Origin: UBA1081 sp964613045
GTDB lineage: Bacteria; Bacillota; Clostridia; Oscillospirales; Acutalibacteraceae
Length of the DNA stretch: 15,494 nucleotides
Direction of reading: 5' to 3'
NCBI GenBank assembly: GCA_964613045.1
Contig: CAZTFS010000053.1
Location: 1 to 15,494 of the forward strand
The notes under the pieces are model-generated. The model was not told the origin of the DNA. It saw only the letters and a list, made by a program, of their open reading frames with translations, and made no database searches. Made by a program: the position numbers and the translations under genes. Positions within the stretch are counted from its first letter, which is position 1. Each line of letters starts with the position of its first letter. Below, piece after piece: positions 7,287 to 14,161 of the stretch.

Positions 7287-9235
7287 CAGCCGTTTCTCCC
7301 GAAAAGCTTCTTTATCTCGTATTCGCTCATGGTAAACATAACGGGTCTGCCGTGGGGACAGTAGCGAACATCATCGTCGGTAAGAACCTGCTTTGCAAGC
7401 TTCTCCATTTCAAGAAGCGAAATATTATCCCCGGCTTTGACTGCGGCACGGCATGCGGTGGAATGATAGAGCCAATCAAGCTTTTCGGGCTCGGGATCGG
7501 TTGAATTAGCGGAAAGCTTGTCTGCCATTTCCTCAATTATTGAAGAAACATCCTCGCCCGAAAGCTCCGTAGGACATTCACGCACACGCACCGTACCTTC
7601 ACCGAAAACCTCAACGCCGTAGCCCGATTTTCGGAATATATCAAGATTGTTTATTACCGCCGCATAATCCTTAGCGGAAAGTGTCACCGTAACGGGCACG
7701 AGAAGTATCTGAGAATATATCTGCCTGTCACTTTTTCTGAGCTGATTGAATATGATACGCTCATGTGCGGCATGTTTATCAATAAAAAGAAGCTTTCCTT
7801 CCTGTTCAACAAGAATATAAGTTCTGAACACCTCGCCGATAACTCTGATATCAAGAGGCTTTTCCTGTTTTTCGACCTTTTCGGGCTCGGGTTTAAGCTC
7901 GGGCTCGGGTTCGGGCAGTTTTTCCGCAACAGGCTGAGTTTGTTCCTGTGTAACAGGCTCTGCCGTCTTCTTTGAGGGATTATTGAGAACTATATCTTCC
8001 TCATCCTCAGCTTCCGTCATGAAGAAGGGCTTTTTCGGCTCGTTCATAACTCGCTGAGAGGGTTTAAACTCACGTTTTATGCCCTTGTACATCTCAGAAA
8101 CGGGAGGCGGTTCGGTTTTTTCCTTGGGAGAAGTGTCAATTGAAAGACTTATCTTCTCTTCGGGCATCTCCACCTGTTTTATTTCTGTTTTGGGACGGAA
8201 AATTGCATCATTCCGTTTTACCTGAGCCTTGACCTCAACGGGAGTGTCCTTTTTCTGCAAAGCGGCAACGGAAGCAAAGTAAATTGCATCATAAACGGGC
8301 TTTTCCGAAGCAAAACGCACCTGAGTTTTTGCAGGGTGAACGTTTACATCCACACTTCTCGGGTCAACCTCGAGAAACAGCACACAGGCAGGATATTTAC
8401 CCACCATTATCTGATTTTTATAGGCATTGTCAAGAGCCGAAGAAGCAACGGGAAGCTTTACATATCTGCCGTTTACGAAGCAATGCTGCATGGAACGGTT
8501 GGCTCTTGAATGAACGGGCTTTGAAATATAGCCCTTTATCTTTATATTATCCGTCTGCCCCTCGGCTTCAATAAGAGAAGATGCAAACTCCTTGCCGTAG
8601 ACCTCGGTAATAACAGTCAGAAGCCTGCCGTCACCGGGAGTAAACAGCGTTCTGCGGTTATCTTTTATTAATGTAATGCTCACTTCGGGATGCGACAGAG
8701 CGATCTTCGACACAACCTCGGACACATAATTGCCCTCGGTCATATCTTTTTTAAGAAATTTCATTCGTGCGGGAGTGTTATAGAAAAGATCACGTATCAT
8801 AATGGTCGTGCCGTCGGGACAGCCTGCATCGTCAAGCTCCTCTTCCGCACCGCCCGATATCATGTACCGTGTGCCGATATTTTCATCTGCGGTTTTTGTC
8901 AGCATTTCCACATGGGAAACGGCAGCAACGCTGGCAAGTGCCTCACCACGGAATCCGAGAGTAAAGATTGAATCAAGATCCTCCTGCACCTTTATCTTGC
9001 TTGTTGCATGGCTGATAAAAGCCGCACGGATATCGTCCCTTGCGATACCGCAGCCGTTATCGGTTATCCGGATATAACGCACACCGCCGTTTTTTATCTC
9101 AACGGTGACTTTCGTTGCACCTGCATCAACGGAGTTCTCCATAAGCTCCTTGACTACTGAGGAAGGTCTCTCCACGACCTCACCTGCGGCAATAAGCTCC
9201 GCTAAATGCTTGGGTAAAATATTGATTTTTGGCAT
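7286..9235 (-). CDS. mutL: DNA mismatch repair protein MutL
   Basis: A 649-residue mismatch-repair ATPase and nicking endonuclease that acts after MutS. The GHKL ATPase domain has KELMENS (general base E30, Mg-binding N34), DNGCGI (59-64) and GFRGEAL (94-100), then LFYNTPAR. A Pro/Glu-rich linker (about 380-460) joins it to the C-terminal dimerisation and endonuclease domain, with DKHAAHE (486-492), ACR (C595) and CPHGRP (626-631), the metal-binding boxes of nuclease-type MutLs. The last acidic position of the DQHAxxExxxxE box is Asn (N497) here. The ATG at 9235 has a perfect AAGGAGG (9243-9249) 7 bases upstream, the best ribosome site in the operon. It follows mutS by 24 bases and overlaps miaA. 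Confidence 0.98.
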   Translation of the reverse strand: MPKINILPKHLAELIAAGEVVERPSSVVKELMENSVDAGATKVTVEIKNGGVRYIRITDNGCGIARDDIRAAFISHATSKIKVQEDLDSIFTLGFRGEALASVAAVSHVEMLTKTADENIGTRYMISGGAEEELDDAGCPDGTTIMIRDLFYNTPARMKFLKKDMTEGNYVSEVVSKIALSHPEVSITLIKDNRRTLFTPGDGRLLTVITEVYGKEFASSLIEAEGQTDNIKIKGYISKPVHSRANRSMQHCFVNGRYVKLPVASSALDNAYKNQIMVGKYPACVLFLEVDPRSVDVNVHPAKTQVRFASEKPVYDAIYFASVAALQKKDTPVEVKAQVKRNDAIFRPKTEIKQVEMPEEKISLSIDTSPKEKTEPPPVSEMYKGIKREFKPSQRVMNEPKKPFFMTEAEDEEDIVLNNPSKKTAEPVTQEQTQPVAEKLPEPEPELKPEPEKVEKQEKPLDIRVIGEVFRTYILVEQEGKLLFIDKHAAHERIIFNQLRKSDRQIYSQILLVPVTVTLSAKDYAAVINNLDIFRKSGYGVEVFGEGTVRVRECPTELSGEDVSSIIEEMADKLSANSTDPEPEKLDWLYHSTACRAAVKAGDNISLLEMEKLAKQVLTDDDVRYCPHGRPVMFTMSEYEIKKLFGRNG

Positions 9236-9259
9236 GGATAAACCTCCTTCTTAAAAATA

Positions 9260-11863
9260 TTATAATATTTTGTTTTTTAATTCATATATCTTTGTCAATG
9301 CTTCAATGGGTGTAAGCGTATTGACGTCGAGGATTTTCAGCTCCTCAATGACCTCGGAATTCATTCCCGATTCAAAGGATATCTGATCCTCTTCCGCTTC
9401 TTCACGGATCGGACGGACAACAGGGGCAGGAGTGCCGTTTTCCTCAAGGTCTTTTAAAATCGTTCTTGCTCTTGTGACAACGCTCTGGGGTATGCCTGCA
9501 AGCTTTGCGACCTCAATACCGTAGCTGCCGTCAGCACCGCCACGGACTATTCTGCGTAAAAATGTTATGTCGTCGCCACGCTTCTTTACGGAAGTATTGT
9601 AATTTTTTACGCCTTCCATGTCCTCCTCAAGCTCGGTCAGCTCATGATAATGAGTTGCGAACAGCGTTTTTGCACCCATTTTCTTCTTGTCGGTCACATA
9701 TTCCAGCACGGCTCTTGCGATGCTCATGCCGTCATAAGTGGAAGTACCTCTGCCGATCTCGTCAAGAATGATAAGGCTCTTTGACGTGGCATTTCTGATA
9801 ATTGAAGCCACCTCACTCATTTCCAGCATGAAGGTTGACTGACCTGCCGACAGATCATCGGATGCACCCACACGGGTGAAAACCGAATCAACAATACCTA
9901 TCCTTGCACTTCTTGCAGGAACAAACGAGCCTATCTGAGCCATCAGAACAATAATTGCAACCTGACGCATATATGTGGATTTACCTGCCATGTTGGGGCC
10001 CGTAATGATAGCAGTCCTGTTATCACCGCAATCAAGCAGAGTGTCATTGGGTACAAAGGGTGCACCGTCAAGGAATTTCTCTACAACGGGATGTCTGCCG
10101 TCCTTAATGTCTATCACGTCAGAATTGTCCACGTCGGGACGTTCGTAGCCGTTTTCCACAGCCGCCTTTGCAAAGGAGCAAAGTACATCCAGCTTTGCCA
10201 GTGCTTCCGCTGTACGCTTTAAACGGTACTGAGCATCGGCAACCTTTTTGCGGATTCGGACAAATATCTCATATTCAAGGCTTACGATTCTTTCCTGTGC
10301 ACCGAGAACCTTGGACTCAAGCTCCTTAAGCTCCTGTGTAATGTATCTCTCGCAGTTTGCAAGAGTCTGTTTTCTTATATATGTATCGGGAACAAGCTCT
10401 TTATAGGAATTAAGCACCTCGATATAGTAGCCGAACACACGGTTATAGCCGATCTTCAGCTTCTTGATGCCGGTCTTTTCCTGTTCCCGCTCTTCTATCT
10501 TAGTCAGAAATTCCTTACCGCCGGAAACTATCTCATGAAGAGAATCCAGCTCTTCATTGAAGCCTCTCTTTATCATATTGCCTTCACGGACGGTAAAGGG
10601 CGGATCCTCGCAGATCGCACTGTCGATAAGCTCACAGATATCCTCAAGAGTGTCAAGCTCCGAATATATTTCACTCAGCAGCTTTGAATTTCTGCCCTCA
10701 AGAAGCTCCTTTACGGGCGGCACCTTTGAAACAGTCTGGGAAAGAGCACGCAATTCCTTTGCGTTTGCAGTGCCGTATACAACTCTTGTCAGAATTCTTT
10801 CGATGTCGTTGACGTGGGCAAGAAGCTGCATCTCCTCTTCACGGAAAGCCGTATCTTCAAACAGCTCGGCAACGGCATTCTGTCTTGAGATTATCTGAGG
10901 AACACTGACAAGAGGCTGTTCTATCCATGATCTGATAAGACGTTTGCCCATGGGAGTTTTAGTGCGGTCAAGCACCCAGAGGAGAGAGCCTTTTTTCTCT
11001 CTGCGACGCTGAGTTTCACAAAGCTCAAGATTAATTCTTGCGGCAGCGTCAAGATTCATGTATTTATCGTTATTATAAACATCTACCTCGGTCATGTTGA
11101 CGATGCTCTGCTTCTGAACATCGGTAAGATAACGAAGTGTTGCACCCAGAGCAGATACTGCGGCGTTTTTATCCTCAAGCTTCAGTTCTGCAAGTGATTT
11201 GGCGAAGTGTTCTTCAACCGTCTTACTGCAATCATTAAAATCAAAAGCACCGTCGGGCAGATTTTCCGCAAAAACGGAAATACGCCTTGTCAGATACTCT
11301 CGAAGCTTGCCCATTTCGGCAACAAAGCCGTTGACAAGCACCTCTGCGGGCATAAAACGGGCAACCTCATTTATAAGCTTATCCTCGGCATCCTTACCCG
11401 AAAACATTGCTGTATGCAGTTCACCTGTAGAAACATCGGCAAAGCACACACCGCTTTCGGACTTACCTGCAAAAAGACAGGCAAGATAGTTATTTTTACC
11501 CTCGTCGAGCATACTGCTTTCTATAACAGTGCCGGGGGTGTGGACTCTTATGACATCTCTTGTGACGATACCCTTTGCCGCCGCAGGGTCTTCCGTCTGC
11601 TCGCAGACAGCAACCTTGTAGCCCTTGGAAACCAGCTTTGCTATGTAACCGTCAGCCGCATGGAAAGGGATTCCGCACATGGGTGCCCGCTCTTCCTGAC
11701 CGCAATCTCTGCCTGTCAGAACAAGCTCCAGCTCACGGGAAGCCGTCTTTGCATCGTCAAAAAACATCTCATAAAAGTCGCCGAGACGATAAAACAGGAT
11801 GGCATCCCGATAATTCTCTTTAATTTTAAAGTACTGTTGCATCATTGGGGTATATTCAGCCAT
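9260..11863 (-). CDS. mutS: DNA mismatch repair protein MutS
   Basis: An 867-residue mismatch sensor that clamps DNA and recruits MutL. The N-terminal mismatch-binding domain has GDFYEMF with the wedge Phe and Glu (F30, E32). Connector, core/lever and clamp domains follow, and the C-terminal ABC-type ATPase has Walker A GPNMAGKS (622-629), Walker B LIILDE (D701, E702), the signature region with SAGQSTFM, and the THYHEL switch. The frame is open to an ATG at 11890, but the start at 11863 is preferred: AAAGGA (11872-11877) lies 8 bases upstream and the protein then begins MAEYTPMMQQY, as MutS usually does. The extra nine codons would fall inside the repeat-derived intergenic sequence. The length matches the MutS1 family. 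Confidence 0.98.
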   Translation of the reverse strand: MAEYTPMMQQYFKIKENYRDAILFYRLGDFYEMFFDDAKTASRELELVLTGRDCGQEERAPMCGIPFHAADGYIAKLVSKGYKVAVCEQTEDPAAAKGIVTRDVIRVHTPGTVIESSMLDEGKNNYLACLFAGKSESGVCFADVSTGELHTAMFSGKDAEDKLINEVARFMPAEVLVNGFVAEMGKLREYLTRRISVFAENLPDGAFDFNDCSKTVEEHFAKSLAELKLEDKNAAVSALGATLRYLTDVQKQSIVNMTEVDVYNNDKYMNLDAAARINLELCETQRRREKKGSLLWVLDRTKTPMGKRLIRSWIEQPLVSVPQIISRQNAVAELFEDTAFREEEMQLLAHVNDIERILTRVVYGTANAKELRALSQTVSKVPPVKELLEGRNSKLLSEIYSELDTLEDICELIDSAICEDPPFTVREGNMIKRGFNEELDSLHEIVSGGKEFLTKIEEREQEKTGIKKLKIGYNRVFGYYIEVLNSYKELVPDTYIRKQTLANCERYITQELKELESKVLGAQERIVSLEYEIFVRIRKKVADAQYRLKRTAEALAKLDVLCSFAKAAVENGYERPDVDNSDVIDIKDGRHPVVEKFLDGAPFVPNDTLLDCGDNRTAIITGPNMAGKSTYMRQVAIIVLMAQIGSFVPARSARIGIVDSVFTRVGASDDLSAGQSTFMLEMSEVASIIRNATSKSLIILDEIGRGTSTYDGMSIARAVLEYVTDKKKMGAKTLFATHYHELTELEEDMEGVKNYNTSVKKRGDDITFLRRIVRGGADGSYGIEVAKLAGIPQSVVTRARTILKDLEENGTPAPVVRPIREEAEEDQISFESGMNSEVIEELKILDVNTLTPIEALTKIYELKNKIL

Positions 11864-11883
11864 CCCGTTCTTCCTTTCTCGGC

Positions 11884-11980
11884 AATGCATAATGCATAAT
11901 TATGCAGTTTCTGCCTCTGAGGCAGCTTCTGCTTTAAAATGGGCAAGGGCAAAACCCTTGCGATAATTACAAATTGCGAA
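11884..11980. repeat. Hairpin-rich repeat element between the YlbF/YmcA-type gene and mutS
   Basis: This 122-base gap is nearly all structure. Tandem AATGCAT words (11884-11890, 11891-11897) run into a perfect 14-bp palindrome (11893-11906). An imperfect hairpin follows at 11904-11932 (CTGCC/GGCAG core at 11911-11925), then a perfect 7-bp stem GCAAGGG/CCCTTGC with 5-nt loop (11943-11961). A/T-rich AATTACAAATTGCGAAT-like sequence leads up to the stop codon of the upstream gene. The layout (tandem 7-mers, stable small hairpins, A/T-rich end) resembles the element at 12431-12528. No run of U follows the stems on the minus strand, so they do not look like terminators. Borders are approximate. Confidence 0.65.
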
Positions 11981-11985
11981 TCGTA

Positions 11986-12393
11986 TTATCCGCATCCGCC
12001 GCAGGTTGAGCAGCTGCCTGTGCAGTCAGCCTGAGGTGCAGGCTCGCATGTTTCGGGATCTTCACCGTTTACACAAAGTGAAAGGATCTGCATAACATAG
12101 TTCATCATGTCATCGATCTCCTGCCTTGCGATCTCATAAGCCTTCATATTTTCGTTAGTCATGACTTCGGCATAAACCTCACGGAATTCCTTGTCATAGC
12201 CTGCCATCTTTTCCTCGTTTGCTTCGCCCTCAGCTTCATGCTGATAGGACATCTGGATAAGATTGAGCTTACCGATAAGAGCGTTCAATGCATCGTCATT
12301 ATCGTTTGCATCCTTTGCTGCCATAAGCTTAACATATCTTTCGTCAGCCTGGATTGCTTTTCCGAGTTCTCTTGTTGCTTCGATTACTGTCAT
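11986..12393 (-). CDS. YlbF/YmcA-family regulator with cysteine-rich C-terminus
   Basis: A 135-residue, mostly helical protein of the Com_YlbF/YmcA family. In B. subtilis, YlbF (RicF), YmcA (RicA) and YaaT (RicT) form an Fe-S-containing complex that steers RNase Y-dependent mRNA maturation and affects competence, biofilm and sporulation. Visible features are an N-terminal helix with ATRELGKAIQADERY, a central QMSYQHEAEGE turn and a long C-terminal helix. A tail follows with six cysteines (C107, C116, C124, C128, C131, C134; CTGSCSTCGGCG at the end), which suggests metal or Fe-S binding. The position between miaB and mutS is the same as B. subtilis ymcA, supporting a RicA-like role, but by sequence I cannot separate YlbF from YmcA. 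AAAGGAGA (12401-12408) lies 7 bases ahead of the ATG. cotE, which lies between ymcA and mutS in Bacillus, is absent. Confidence 0.87.
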   Translation of the reverse strand: MTVIEATRELGKAIQADERYVKLMAAKDANDNDDALNALIGKLNLIQMSYQHEAEGEANEEKMAGYDKEFREVYAEVMTNENMKAYEIARQEIDDMMNYVMQILSLCVNGEDPETCEPAPQADCTGSCSTCGGCG

Positions 12394-12430
12394 GTTTTTG
12401 TCTCCTTTAAAATAATTAACAATTTACAAT

Positions 12431-12528
12431 AATGAGTAATGAGTAATGCGGAAGGCTTCGCCTTAAATTATAACGGGATAAGGTTTTTATCCCCTTCATC
12501 CATTACTCATTCCTAACTCCTCATTCCT
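12431..12528. repeat. Palindromic repeat element with inverted terminal arms between miaB and the YlbF/YmcA-type gene
   Basis: The left side holds overlapping AATGAGTAATG words (12431-12441, 12438-12448). The right side holds the exact inverse CATTACTCATT (12501-12511), giving an 11-bp perfect terminal stem, followed by decayed copies up to 12528. Inside are two hairpins: AAGGC/GCCTT with a 3-nt loop (12452-12464) and GGGATAA/TTATCCC with a 5-nt loop (12475-12493). The right edge reaches within 2 bases of the miaB stop codon. No open frame lies within. It has the form of a small non-autonomous palindromic element, but no mobility gene or clear target duplication is seen. Confidence 0.75.
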
Positions 12529-12530
12529 GA

Positions 12531-13940
12531 TTAAACATGTTTTCCATACAAAATCCATGTTTTCGCCCGAGTGATTTCAATATCGGCGAACTGCCCAACA
12601 AGTGAAGCATCACCCTGAAAATCAATGGAAATATTGCCCTCTGTTCTGCCTGTGAGCCAGCCCTCCTTGTCGTTAGGCTCAACAAGGACTCTGTAAGCTT
12701 TACCCACCATTGAAGCGGTACGCTTTGCGGCTATTTCTTCCTGAACGGAGCAAAGCTCTCTGAACCATTTTGACTTTTCGGCATAGGGAACGGGATCAGG
12801 CATTGAAGCCGCTTTCGTTCCCTCACGCTTTGAGTATATAAAAGTGAAAAGTGAAGTGTATCCGACCTCTTTTATAAGGCTTATCGTCTCCTGCAATTCC
12901 TCGTAGGTCTCACCGGGGAAACCGACGATGATATCGCTTGTTATCGACAGATCCGGCATCTTCTTTTTTGCGTAAGCGATAAGATCAAGATACTGCTCAC
13001 GGGTGTATTTTCTGTTCATTTCTTTAAGGACTCTGTTACTGCCCGACTGAACAGGCAGATGCAGATGCCTTGCGACCTTTTTACACTCCGCCATTGCATC
13101 AAGCAGCTCATAGGTGCAGTCCTTGGGGTGGGAGGTCATGAAACGGATAATAAAATCTCCGTCAATATCGTTTATCTGACGGATAAGCGATGCAAAATTC
13201 ACACCGCAATCGGGATTTTTGCCGTAGGAATTGACATTCTGCCCCAGCAATGTTATGTCCTTTGCTCCCGATGCCACAAGCTCCTTGGCTTCCGCTAAAA
13301 TATCCTCGGGAAGACGGCTTCTCTCTCTGCCTCTGACATAAGGCACGATACAATAGGAACAGAAATTGTTACAGCCGTACATGATCGGAAGCCATGCCTT
13401 TGCACCTCTGTCACGTTCCGTGGGAAGTCCTTCGGCAATATTACCCTCATGAGGCTCCACTTCAAAAACACGTTTGCCCCTTGAAAGCACGGTATAGAGC
13501 ATTTCGGGAAGCTTATGAACGGCAAAAGTGCCGAAAACGAGATTTACATAAGGATAGCTTTTCTTTATCCTGTCGGAAACGTGCTTCTGTTGCATCATGC
13601 AACCGCACAGCACGATTATCATGTCTTTCTTCTTCTCTTTTATCGGTTTTAGTGCTCCCACATTGCCGAAAACTCTGTCCTCAGCGTGTTCACGGACAGC
13701 ACAGGTATTAAAAAGCACCAGCTCGGCATCCTCGGGACTGTCCGTAAAGGTGTAGCCCATCTGTCTGAGCTGACCTTTGATCCTTTCAGAGTCGGAGACG
13801 TTGCCCTGACAGCCGTAGGTATGCACAAAGGCTTTAGGTGCATTGTCATAACGTGATGAAAGCACCGTATTAACAAGAGAGGAAAATTTCGTCTGTTTTT
13901 CCAGTTCTGCAGGCGAAACAAAAATTTCTTTTCTGTCCAA
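12531..13940 (-). CDS. miaB: tRNA-2-methylthio-N6-dimethylallyladenosine synthase (TTG start)
   Basis: A 469-residue radical-SAM methylthiotransferase that converts i6A37, made by MiaA, to ms2i6A37. The N-terminal methylthiotransferase domain carries the auxiliary-cluster cysteines C44 (TYGCQGN), C80 (FNTCAVR) and C114 (CGCMMQQ). The radical-SAM motif CNNFCSYC gives C190, C194 and C197. A TRAM RNA-binding domain fills about 405-465. The common GCQMN box reads GCQGN here. An N-terminal extension of about 35 residues precedes the first domain, as in many Firmicute MiaBs. The start is TTG at 13940, with GGAG (13950-13953) 9 bases upstream; an ATG nearby is followed at once by a stop. It is the first gene of the minus-strand run, behind a consensus promoter. 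Confidence 0.97.
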   Translation of the reverse strand: MDRKEIFVSPAELEKQTKFSSLVNTVLSSRYDNAPKAFVHTYGCQGNVSDSERIKGQLRQMGYTFTDSPEDAELVLFNTCAVREHAEDRVFGNVGALKPIKEKKKDMIIVLCGCMMQQKHVSDRIKKSYPYVNLVFGTFAVHKLPEMLYTVLSRGKRVFEVEPHEGNIAEGLPTERDRGAKAWLPIMYGCNNFCSYCIVPYVRGRERSRLPEDILAEAKELVASGAKDITLLGQNVNSYGKNPDCGVNFASLIRQINDIDGDFIIRFMTSHPKDCTYELLDAMAECKKVARHLHLPVQSGSNRVLKEMNRKYTREQYLDLIAYAKKKMPDLSITSDIIVGFPGETYEELQETISLIKEVGYTSLFTFIYSKREGTKAASMPDPVPYAEKSKWFRELCSVQEEIAAKRTASMVGKAYRVLVEPNDKEGWLTGRTEGNISIDFQGDASLVGQFADIEITRAKTWILYGKHV

Positions 13941-13977
13941 AACGCTCTACTCCATTTAAATATACTTTAACTCATAT

Positions 13978-14006
13978 ATTATAATATAAACAAAATCAAT
14001 TGTAAA
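13978..14006 (-). promoter_or_regulatory. Sigma-A type promoter for miaB and the downstream operon
   Basis: On the minus strand, TTTACA (14001-14006, 5 of 6 consensus) and TATAAT (13978-13983, 6 of 6) are separated by exactly 17 bases. Transcription should begin near 13971, leaving a leader of about 30 nt before the TTG start. It is the only strong promoter I see ahead of the eleven-gene run. Confidence 0.85.
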
Positions 14007-14010
14007 CAGG

Positions 14011-14053
14011 AAAATTTAATTTTTACAGGTTAAAATTTTAATTTTTACAGGTT
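14011..14053. repeat. 21/22-bp A/T-rich tandem repeat between divergent promoters
   Basis: Copy one (14011-14031) and copy two (14032-14053) are identical except for one extra T in copy two; each ends TTTTTACAGGTT. A related word, GTAAACAGG, overlaps the -35 of the miaB promoter (14002-14010). The period is two helical turns, so the copies present the same DNA face. It lies directly upstream of the miaB -35, where A/T-rich sequence can act as an UP element or an operator. The role is inference. Confidence 0.8.
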
Positions 14054-14100
14054 AAAAAAACAGTCCGAACCGTTATTTGTGATAAAATTTTCGACATACC

Positions 14101-14129
14101 TTGCTTTTGTTTGTATCTTTTGCTATAAT
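14101..14129 (+). promoter_or_regulatory. Extended -10 promoter for the secreted phosphoesterase gene
   Basis: TATAAT (14124-14129) is preceded by TGC, forming an extended -10 (TGnTATAAT). A weak -35, TTGCTT (14101-14106), lies 17 bases upstream. The start of transcription should be near 14136, giving a leader of about 25 nt with the ribosome site. Confidence 0.8.
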
Positions 14130-14161
14130 GAAGATATAAATACAATATTGAGGTGTTGATC

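Noticed and set aside
11864..11890. ATG at 11890 as the mutS start
   Set aside because: The nine extra codons come from the repeat-like gap and include the ribosome site for the ATG at 11863, after which the usual MutS N-terminus begins.
11207..11899. Plus-strand open frame of 230 codons opposite the start of mutS
   Set aside because: It lies wholly antisense to the well-supported mutS frame, resembles no family, and has no promoter or ribosome site of note.
11943..11961. GCAAGGG/CCCTTGC hairpin as a terminator between the YlbF/YmcA-type gene and mutS
   Set aside because: On the minus strand the stem is followed by CCATTTTAAAG and not by a U run, and mutS has no separate promoter that I can see.
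12394..12530. Gap between miaB and the YlbF/YmcA-type gene as a riboswitch or tRNA
   Set aside because: No cloverleaf, T-loop or known riboswitch core is seen; the stems are simple hairpins within inverted arms, fitting a repeat element better.
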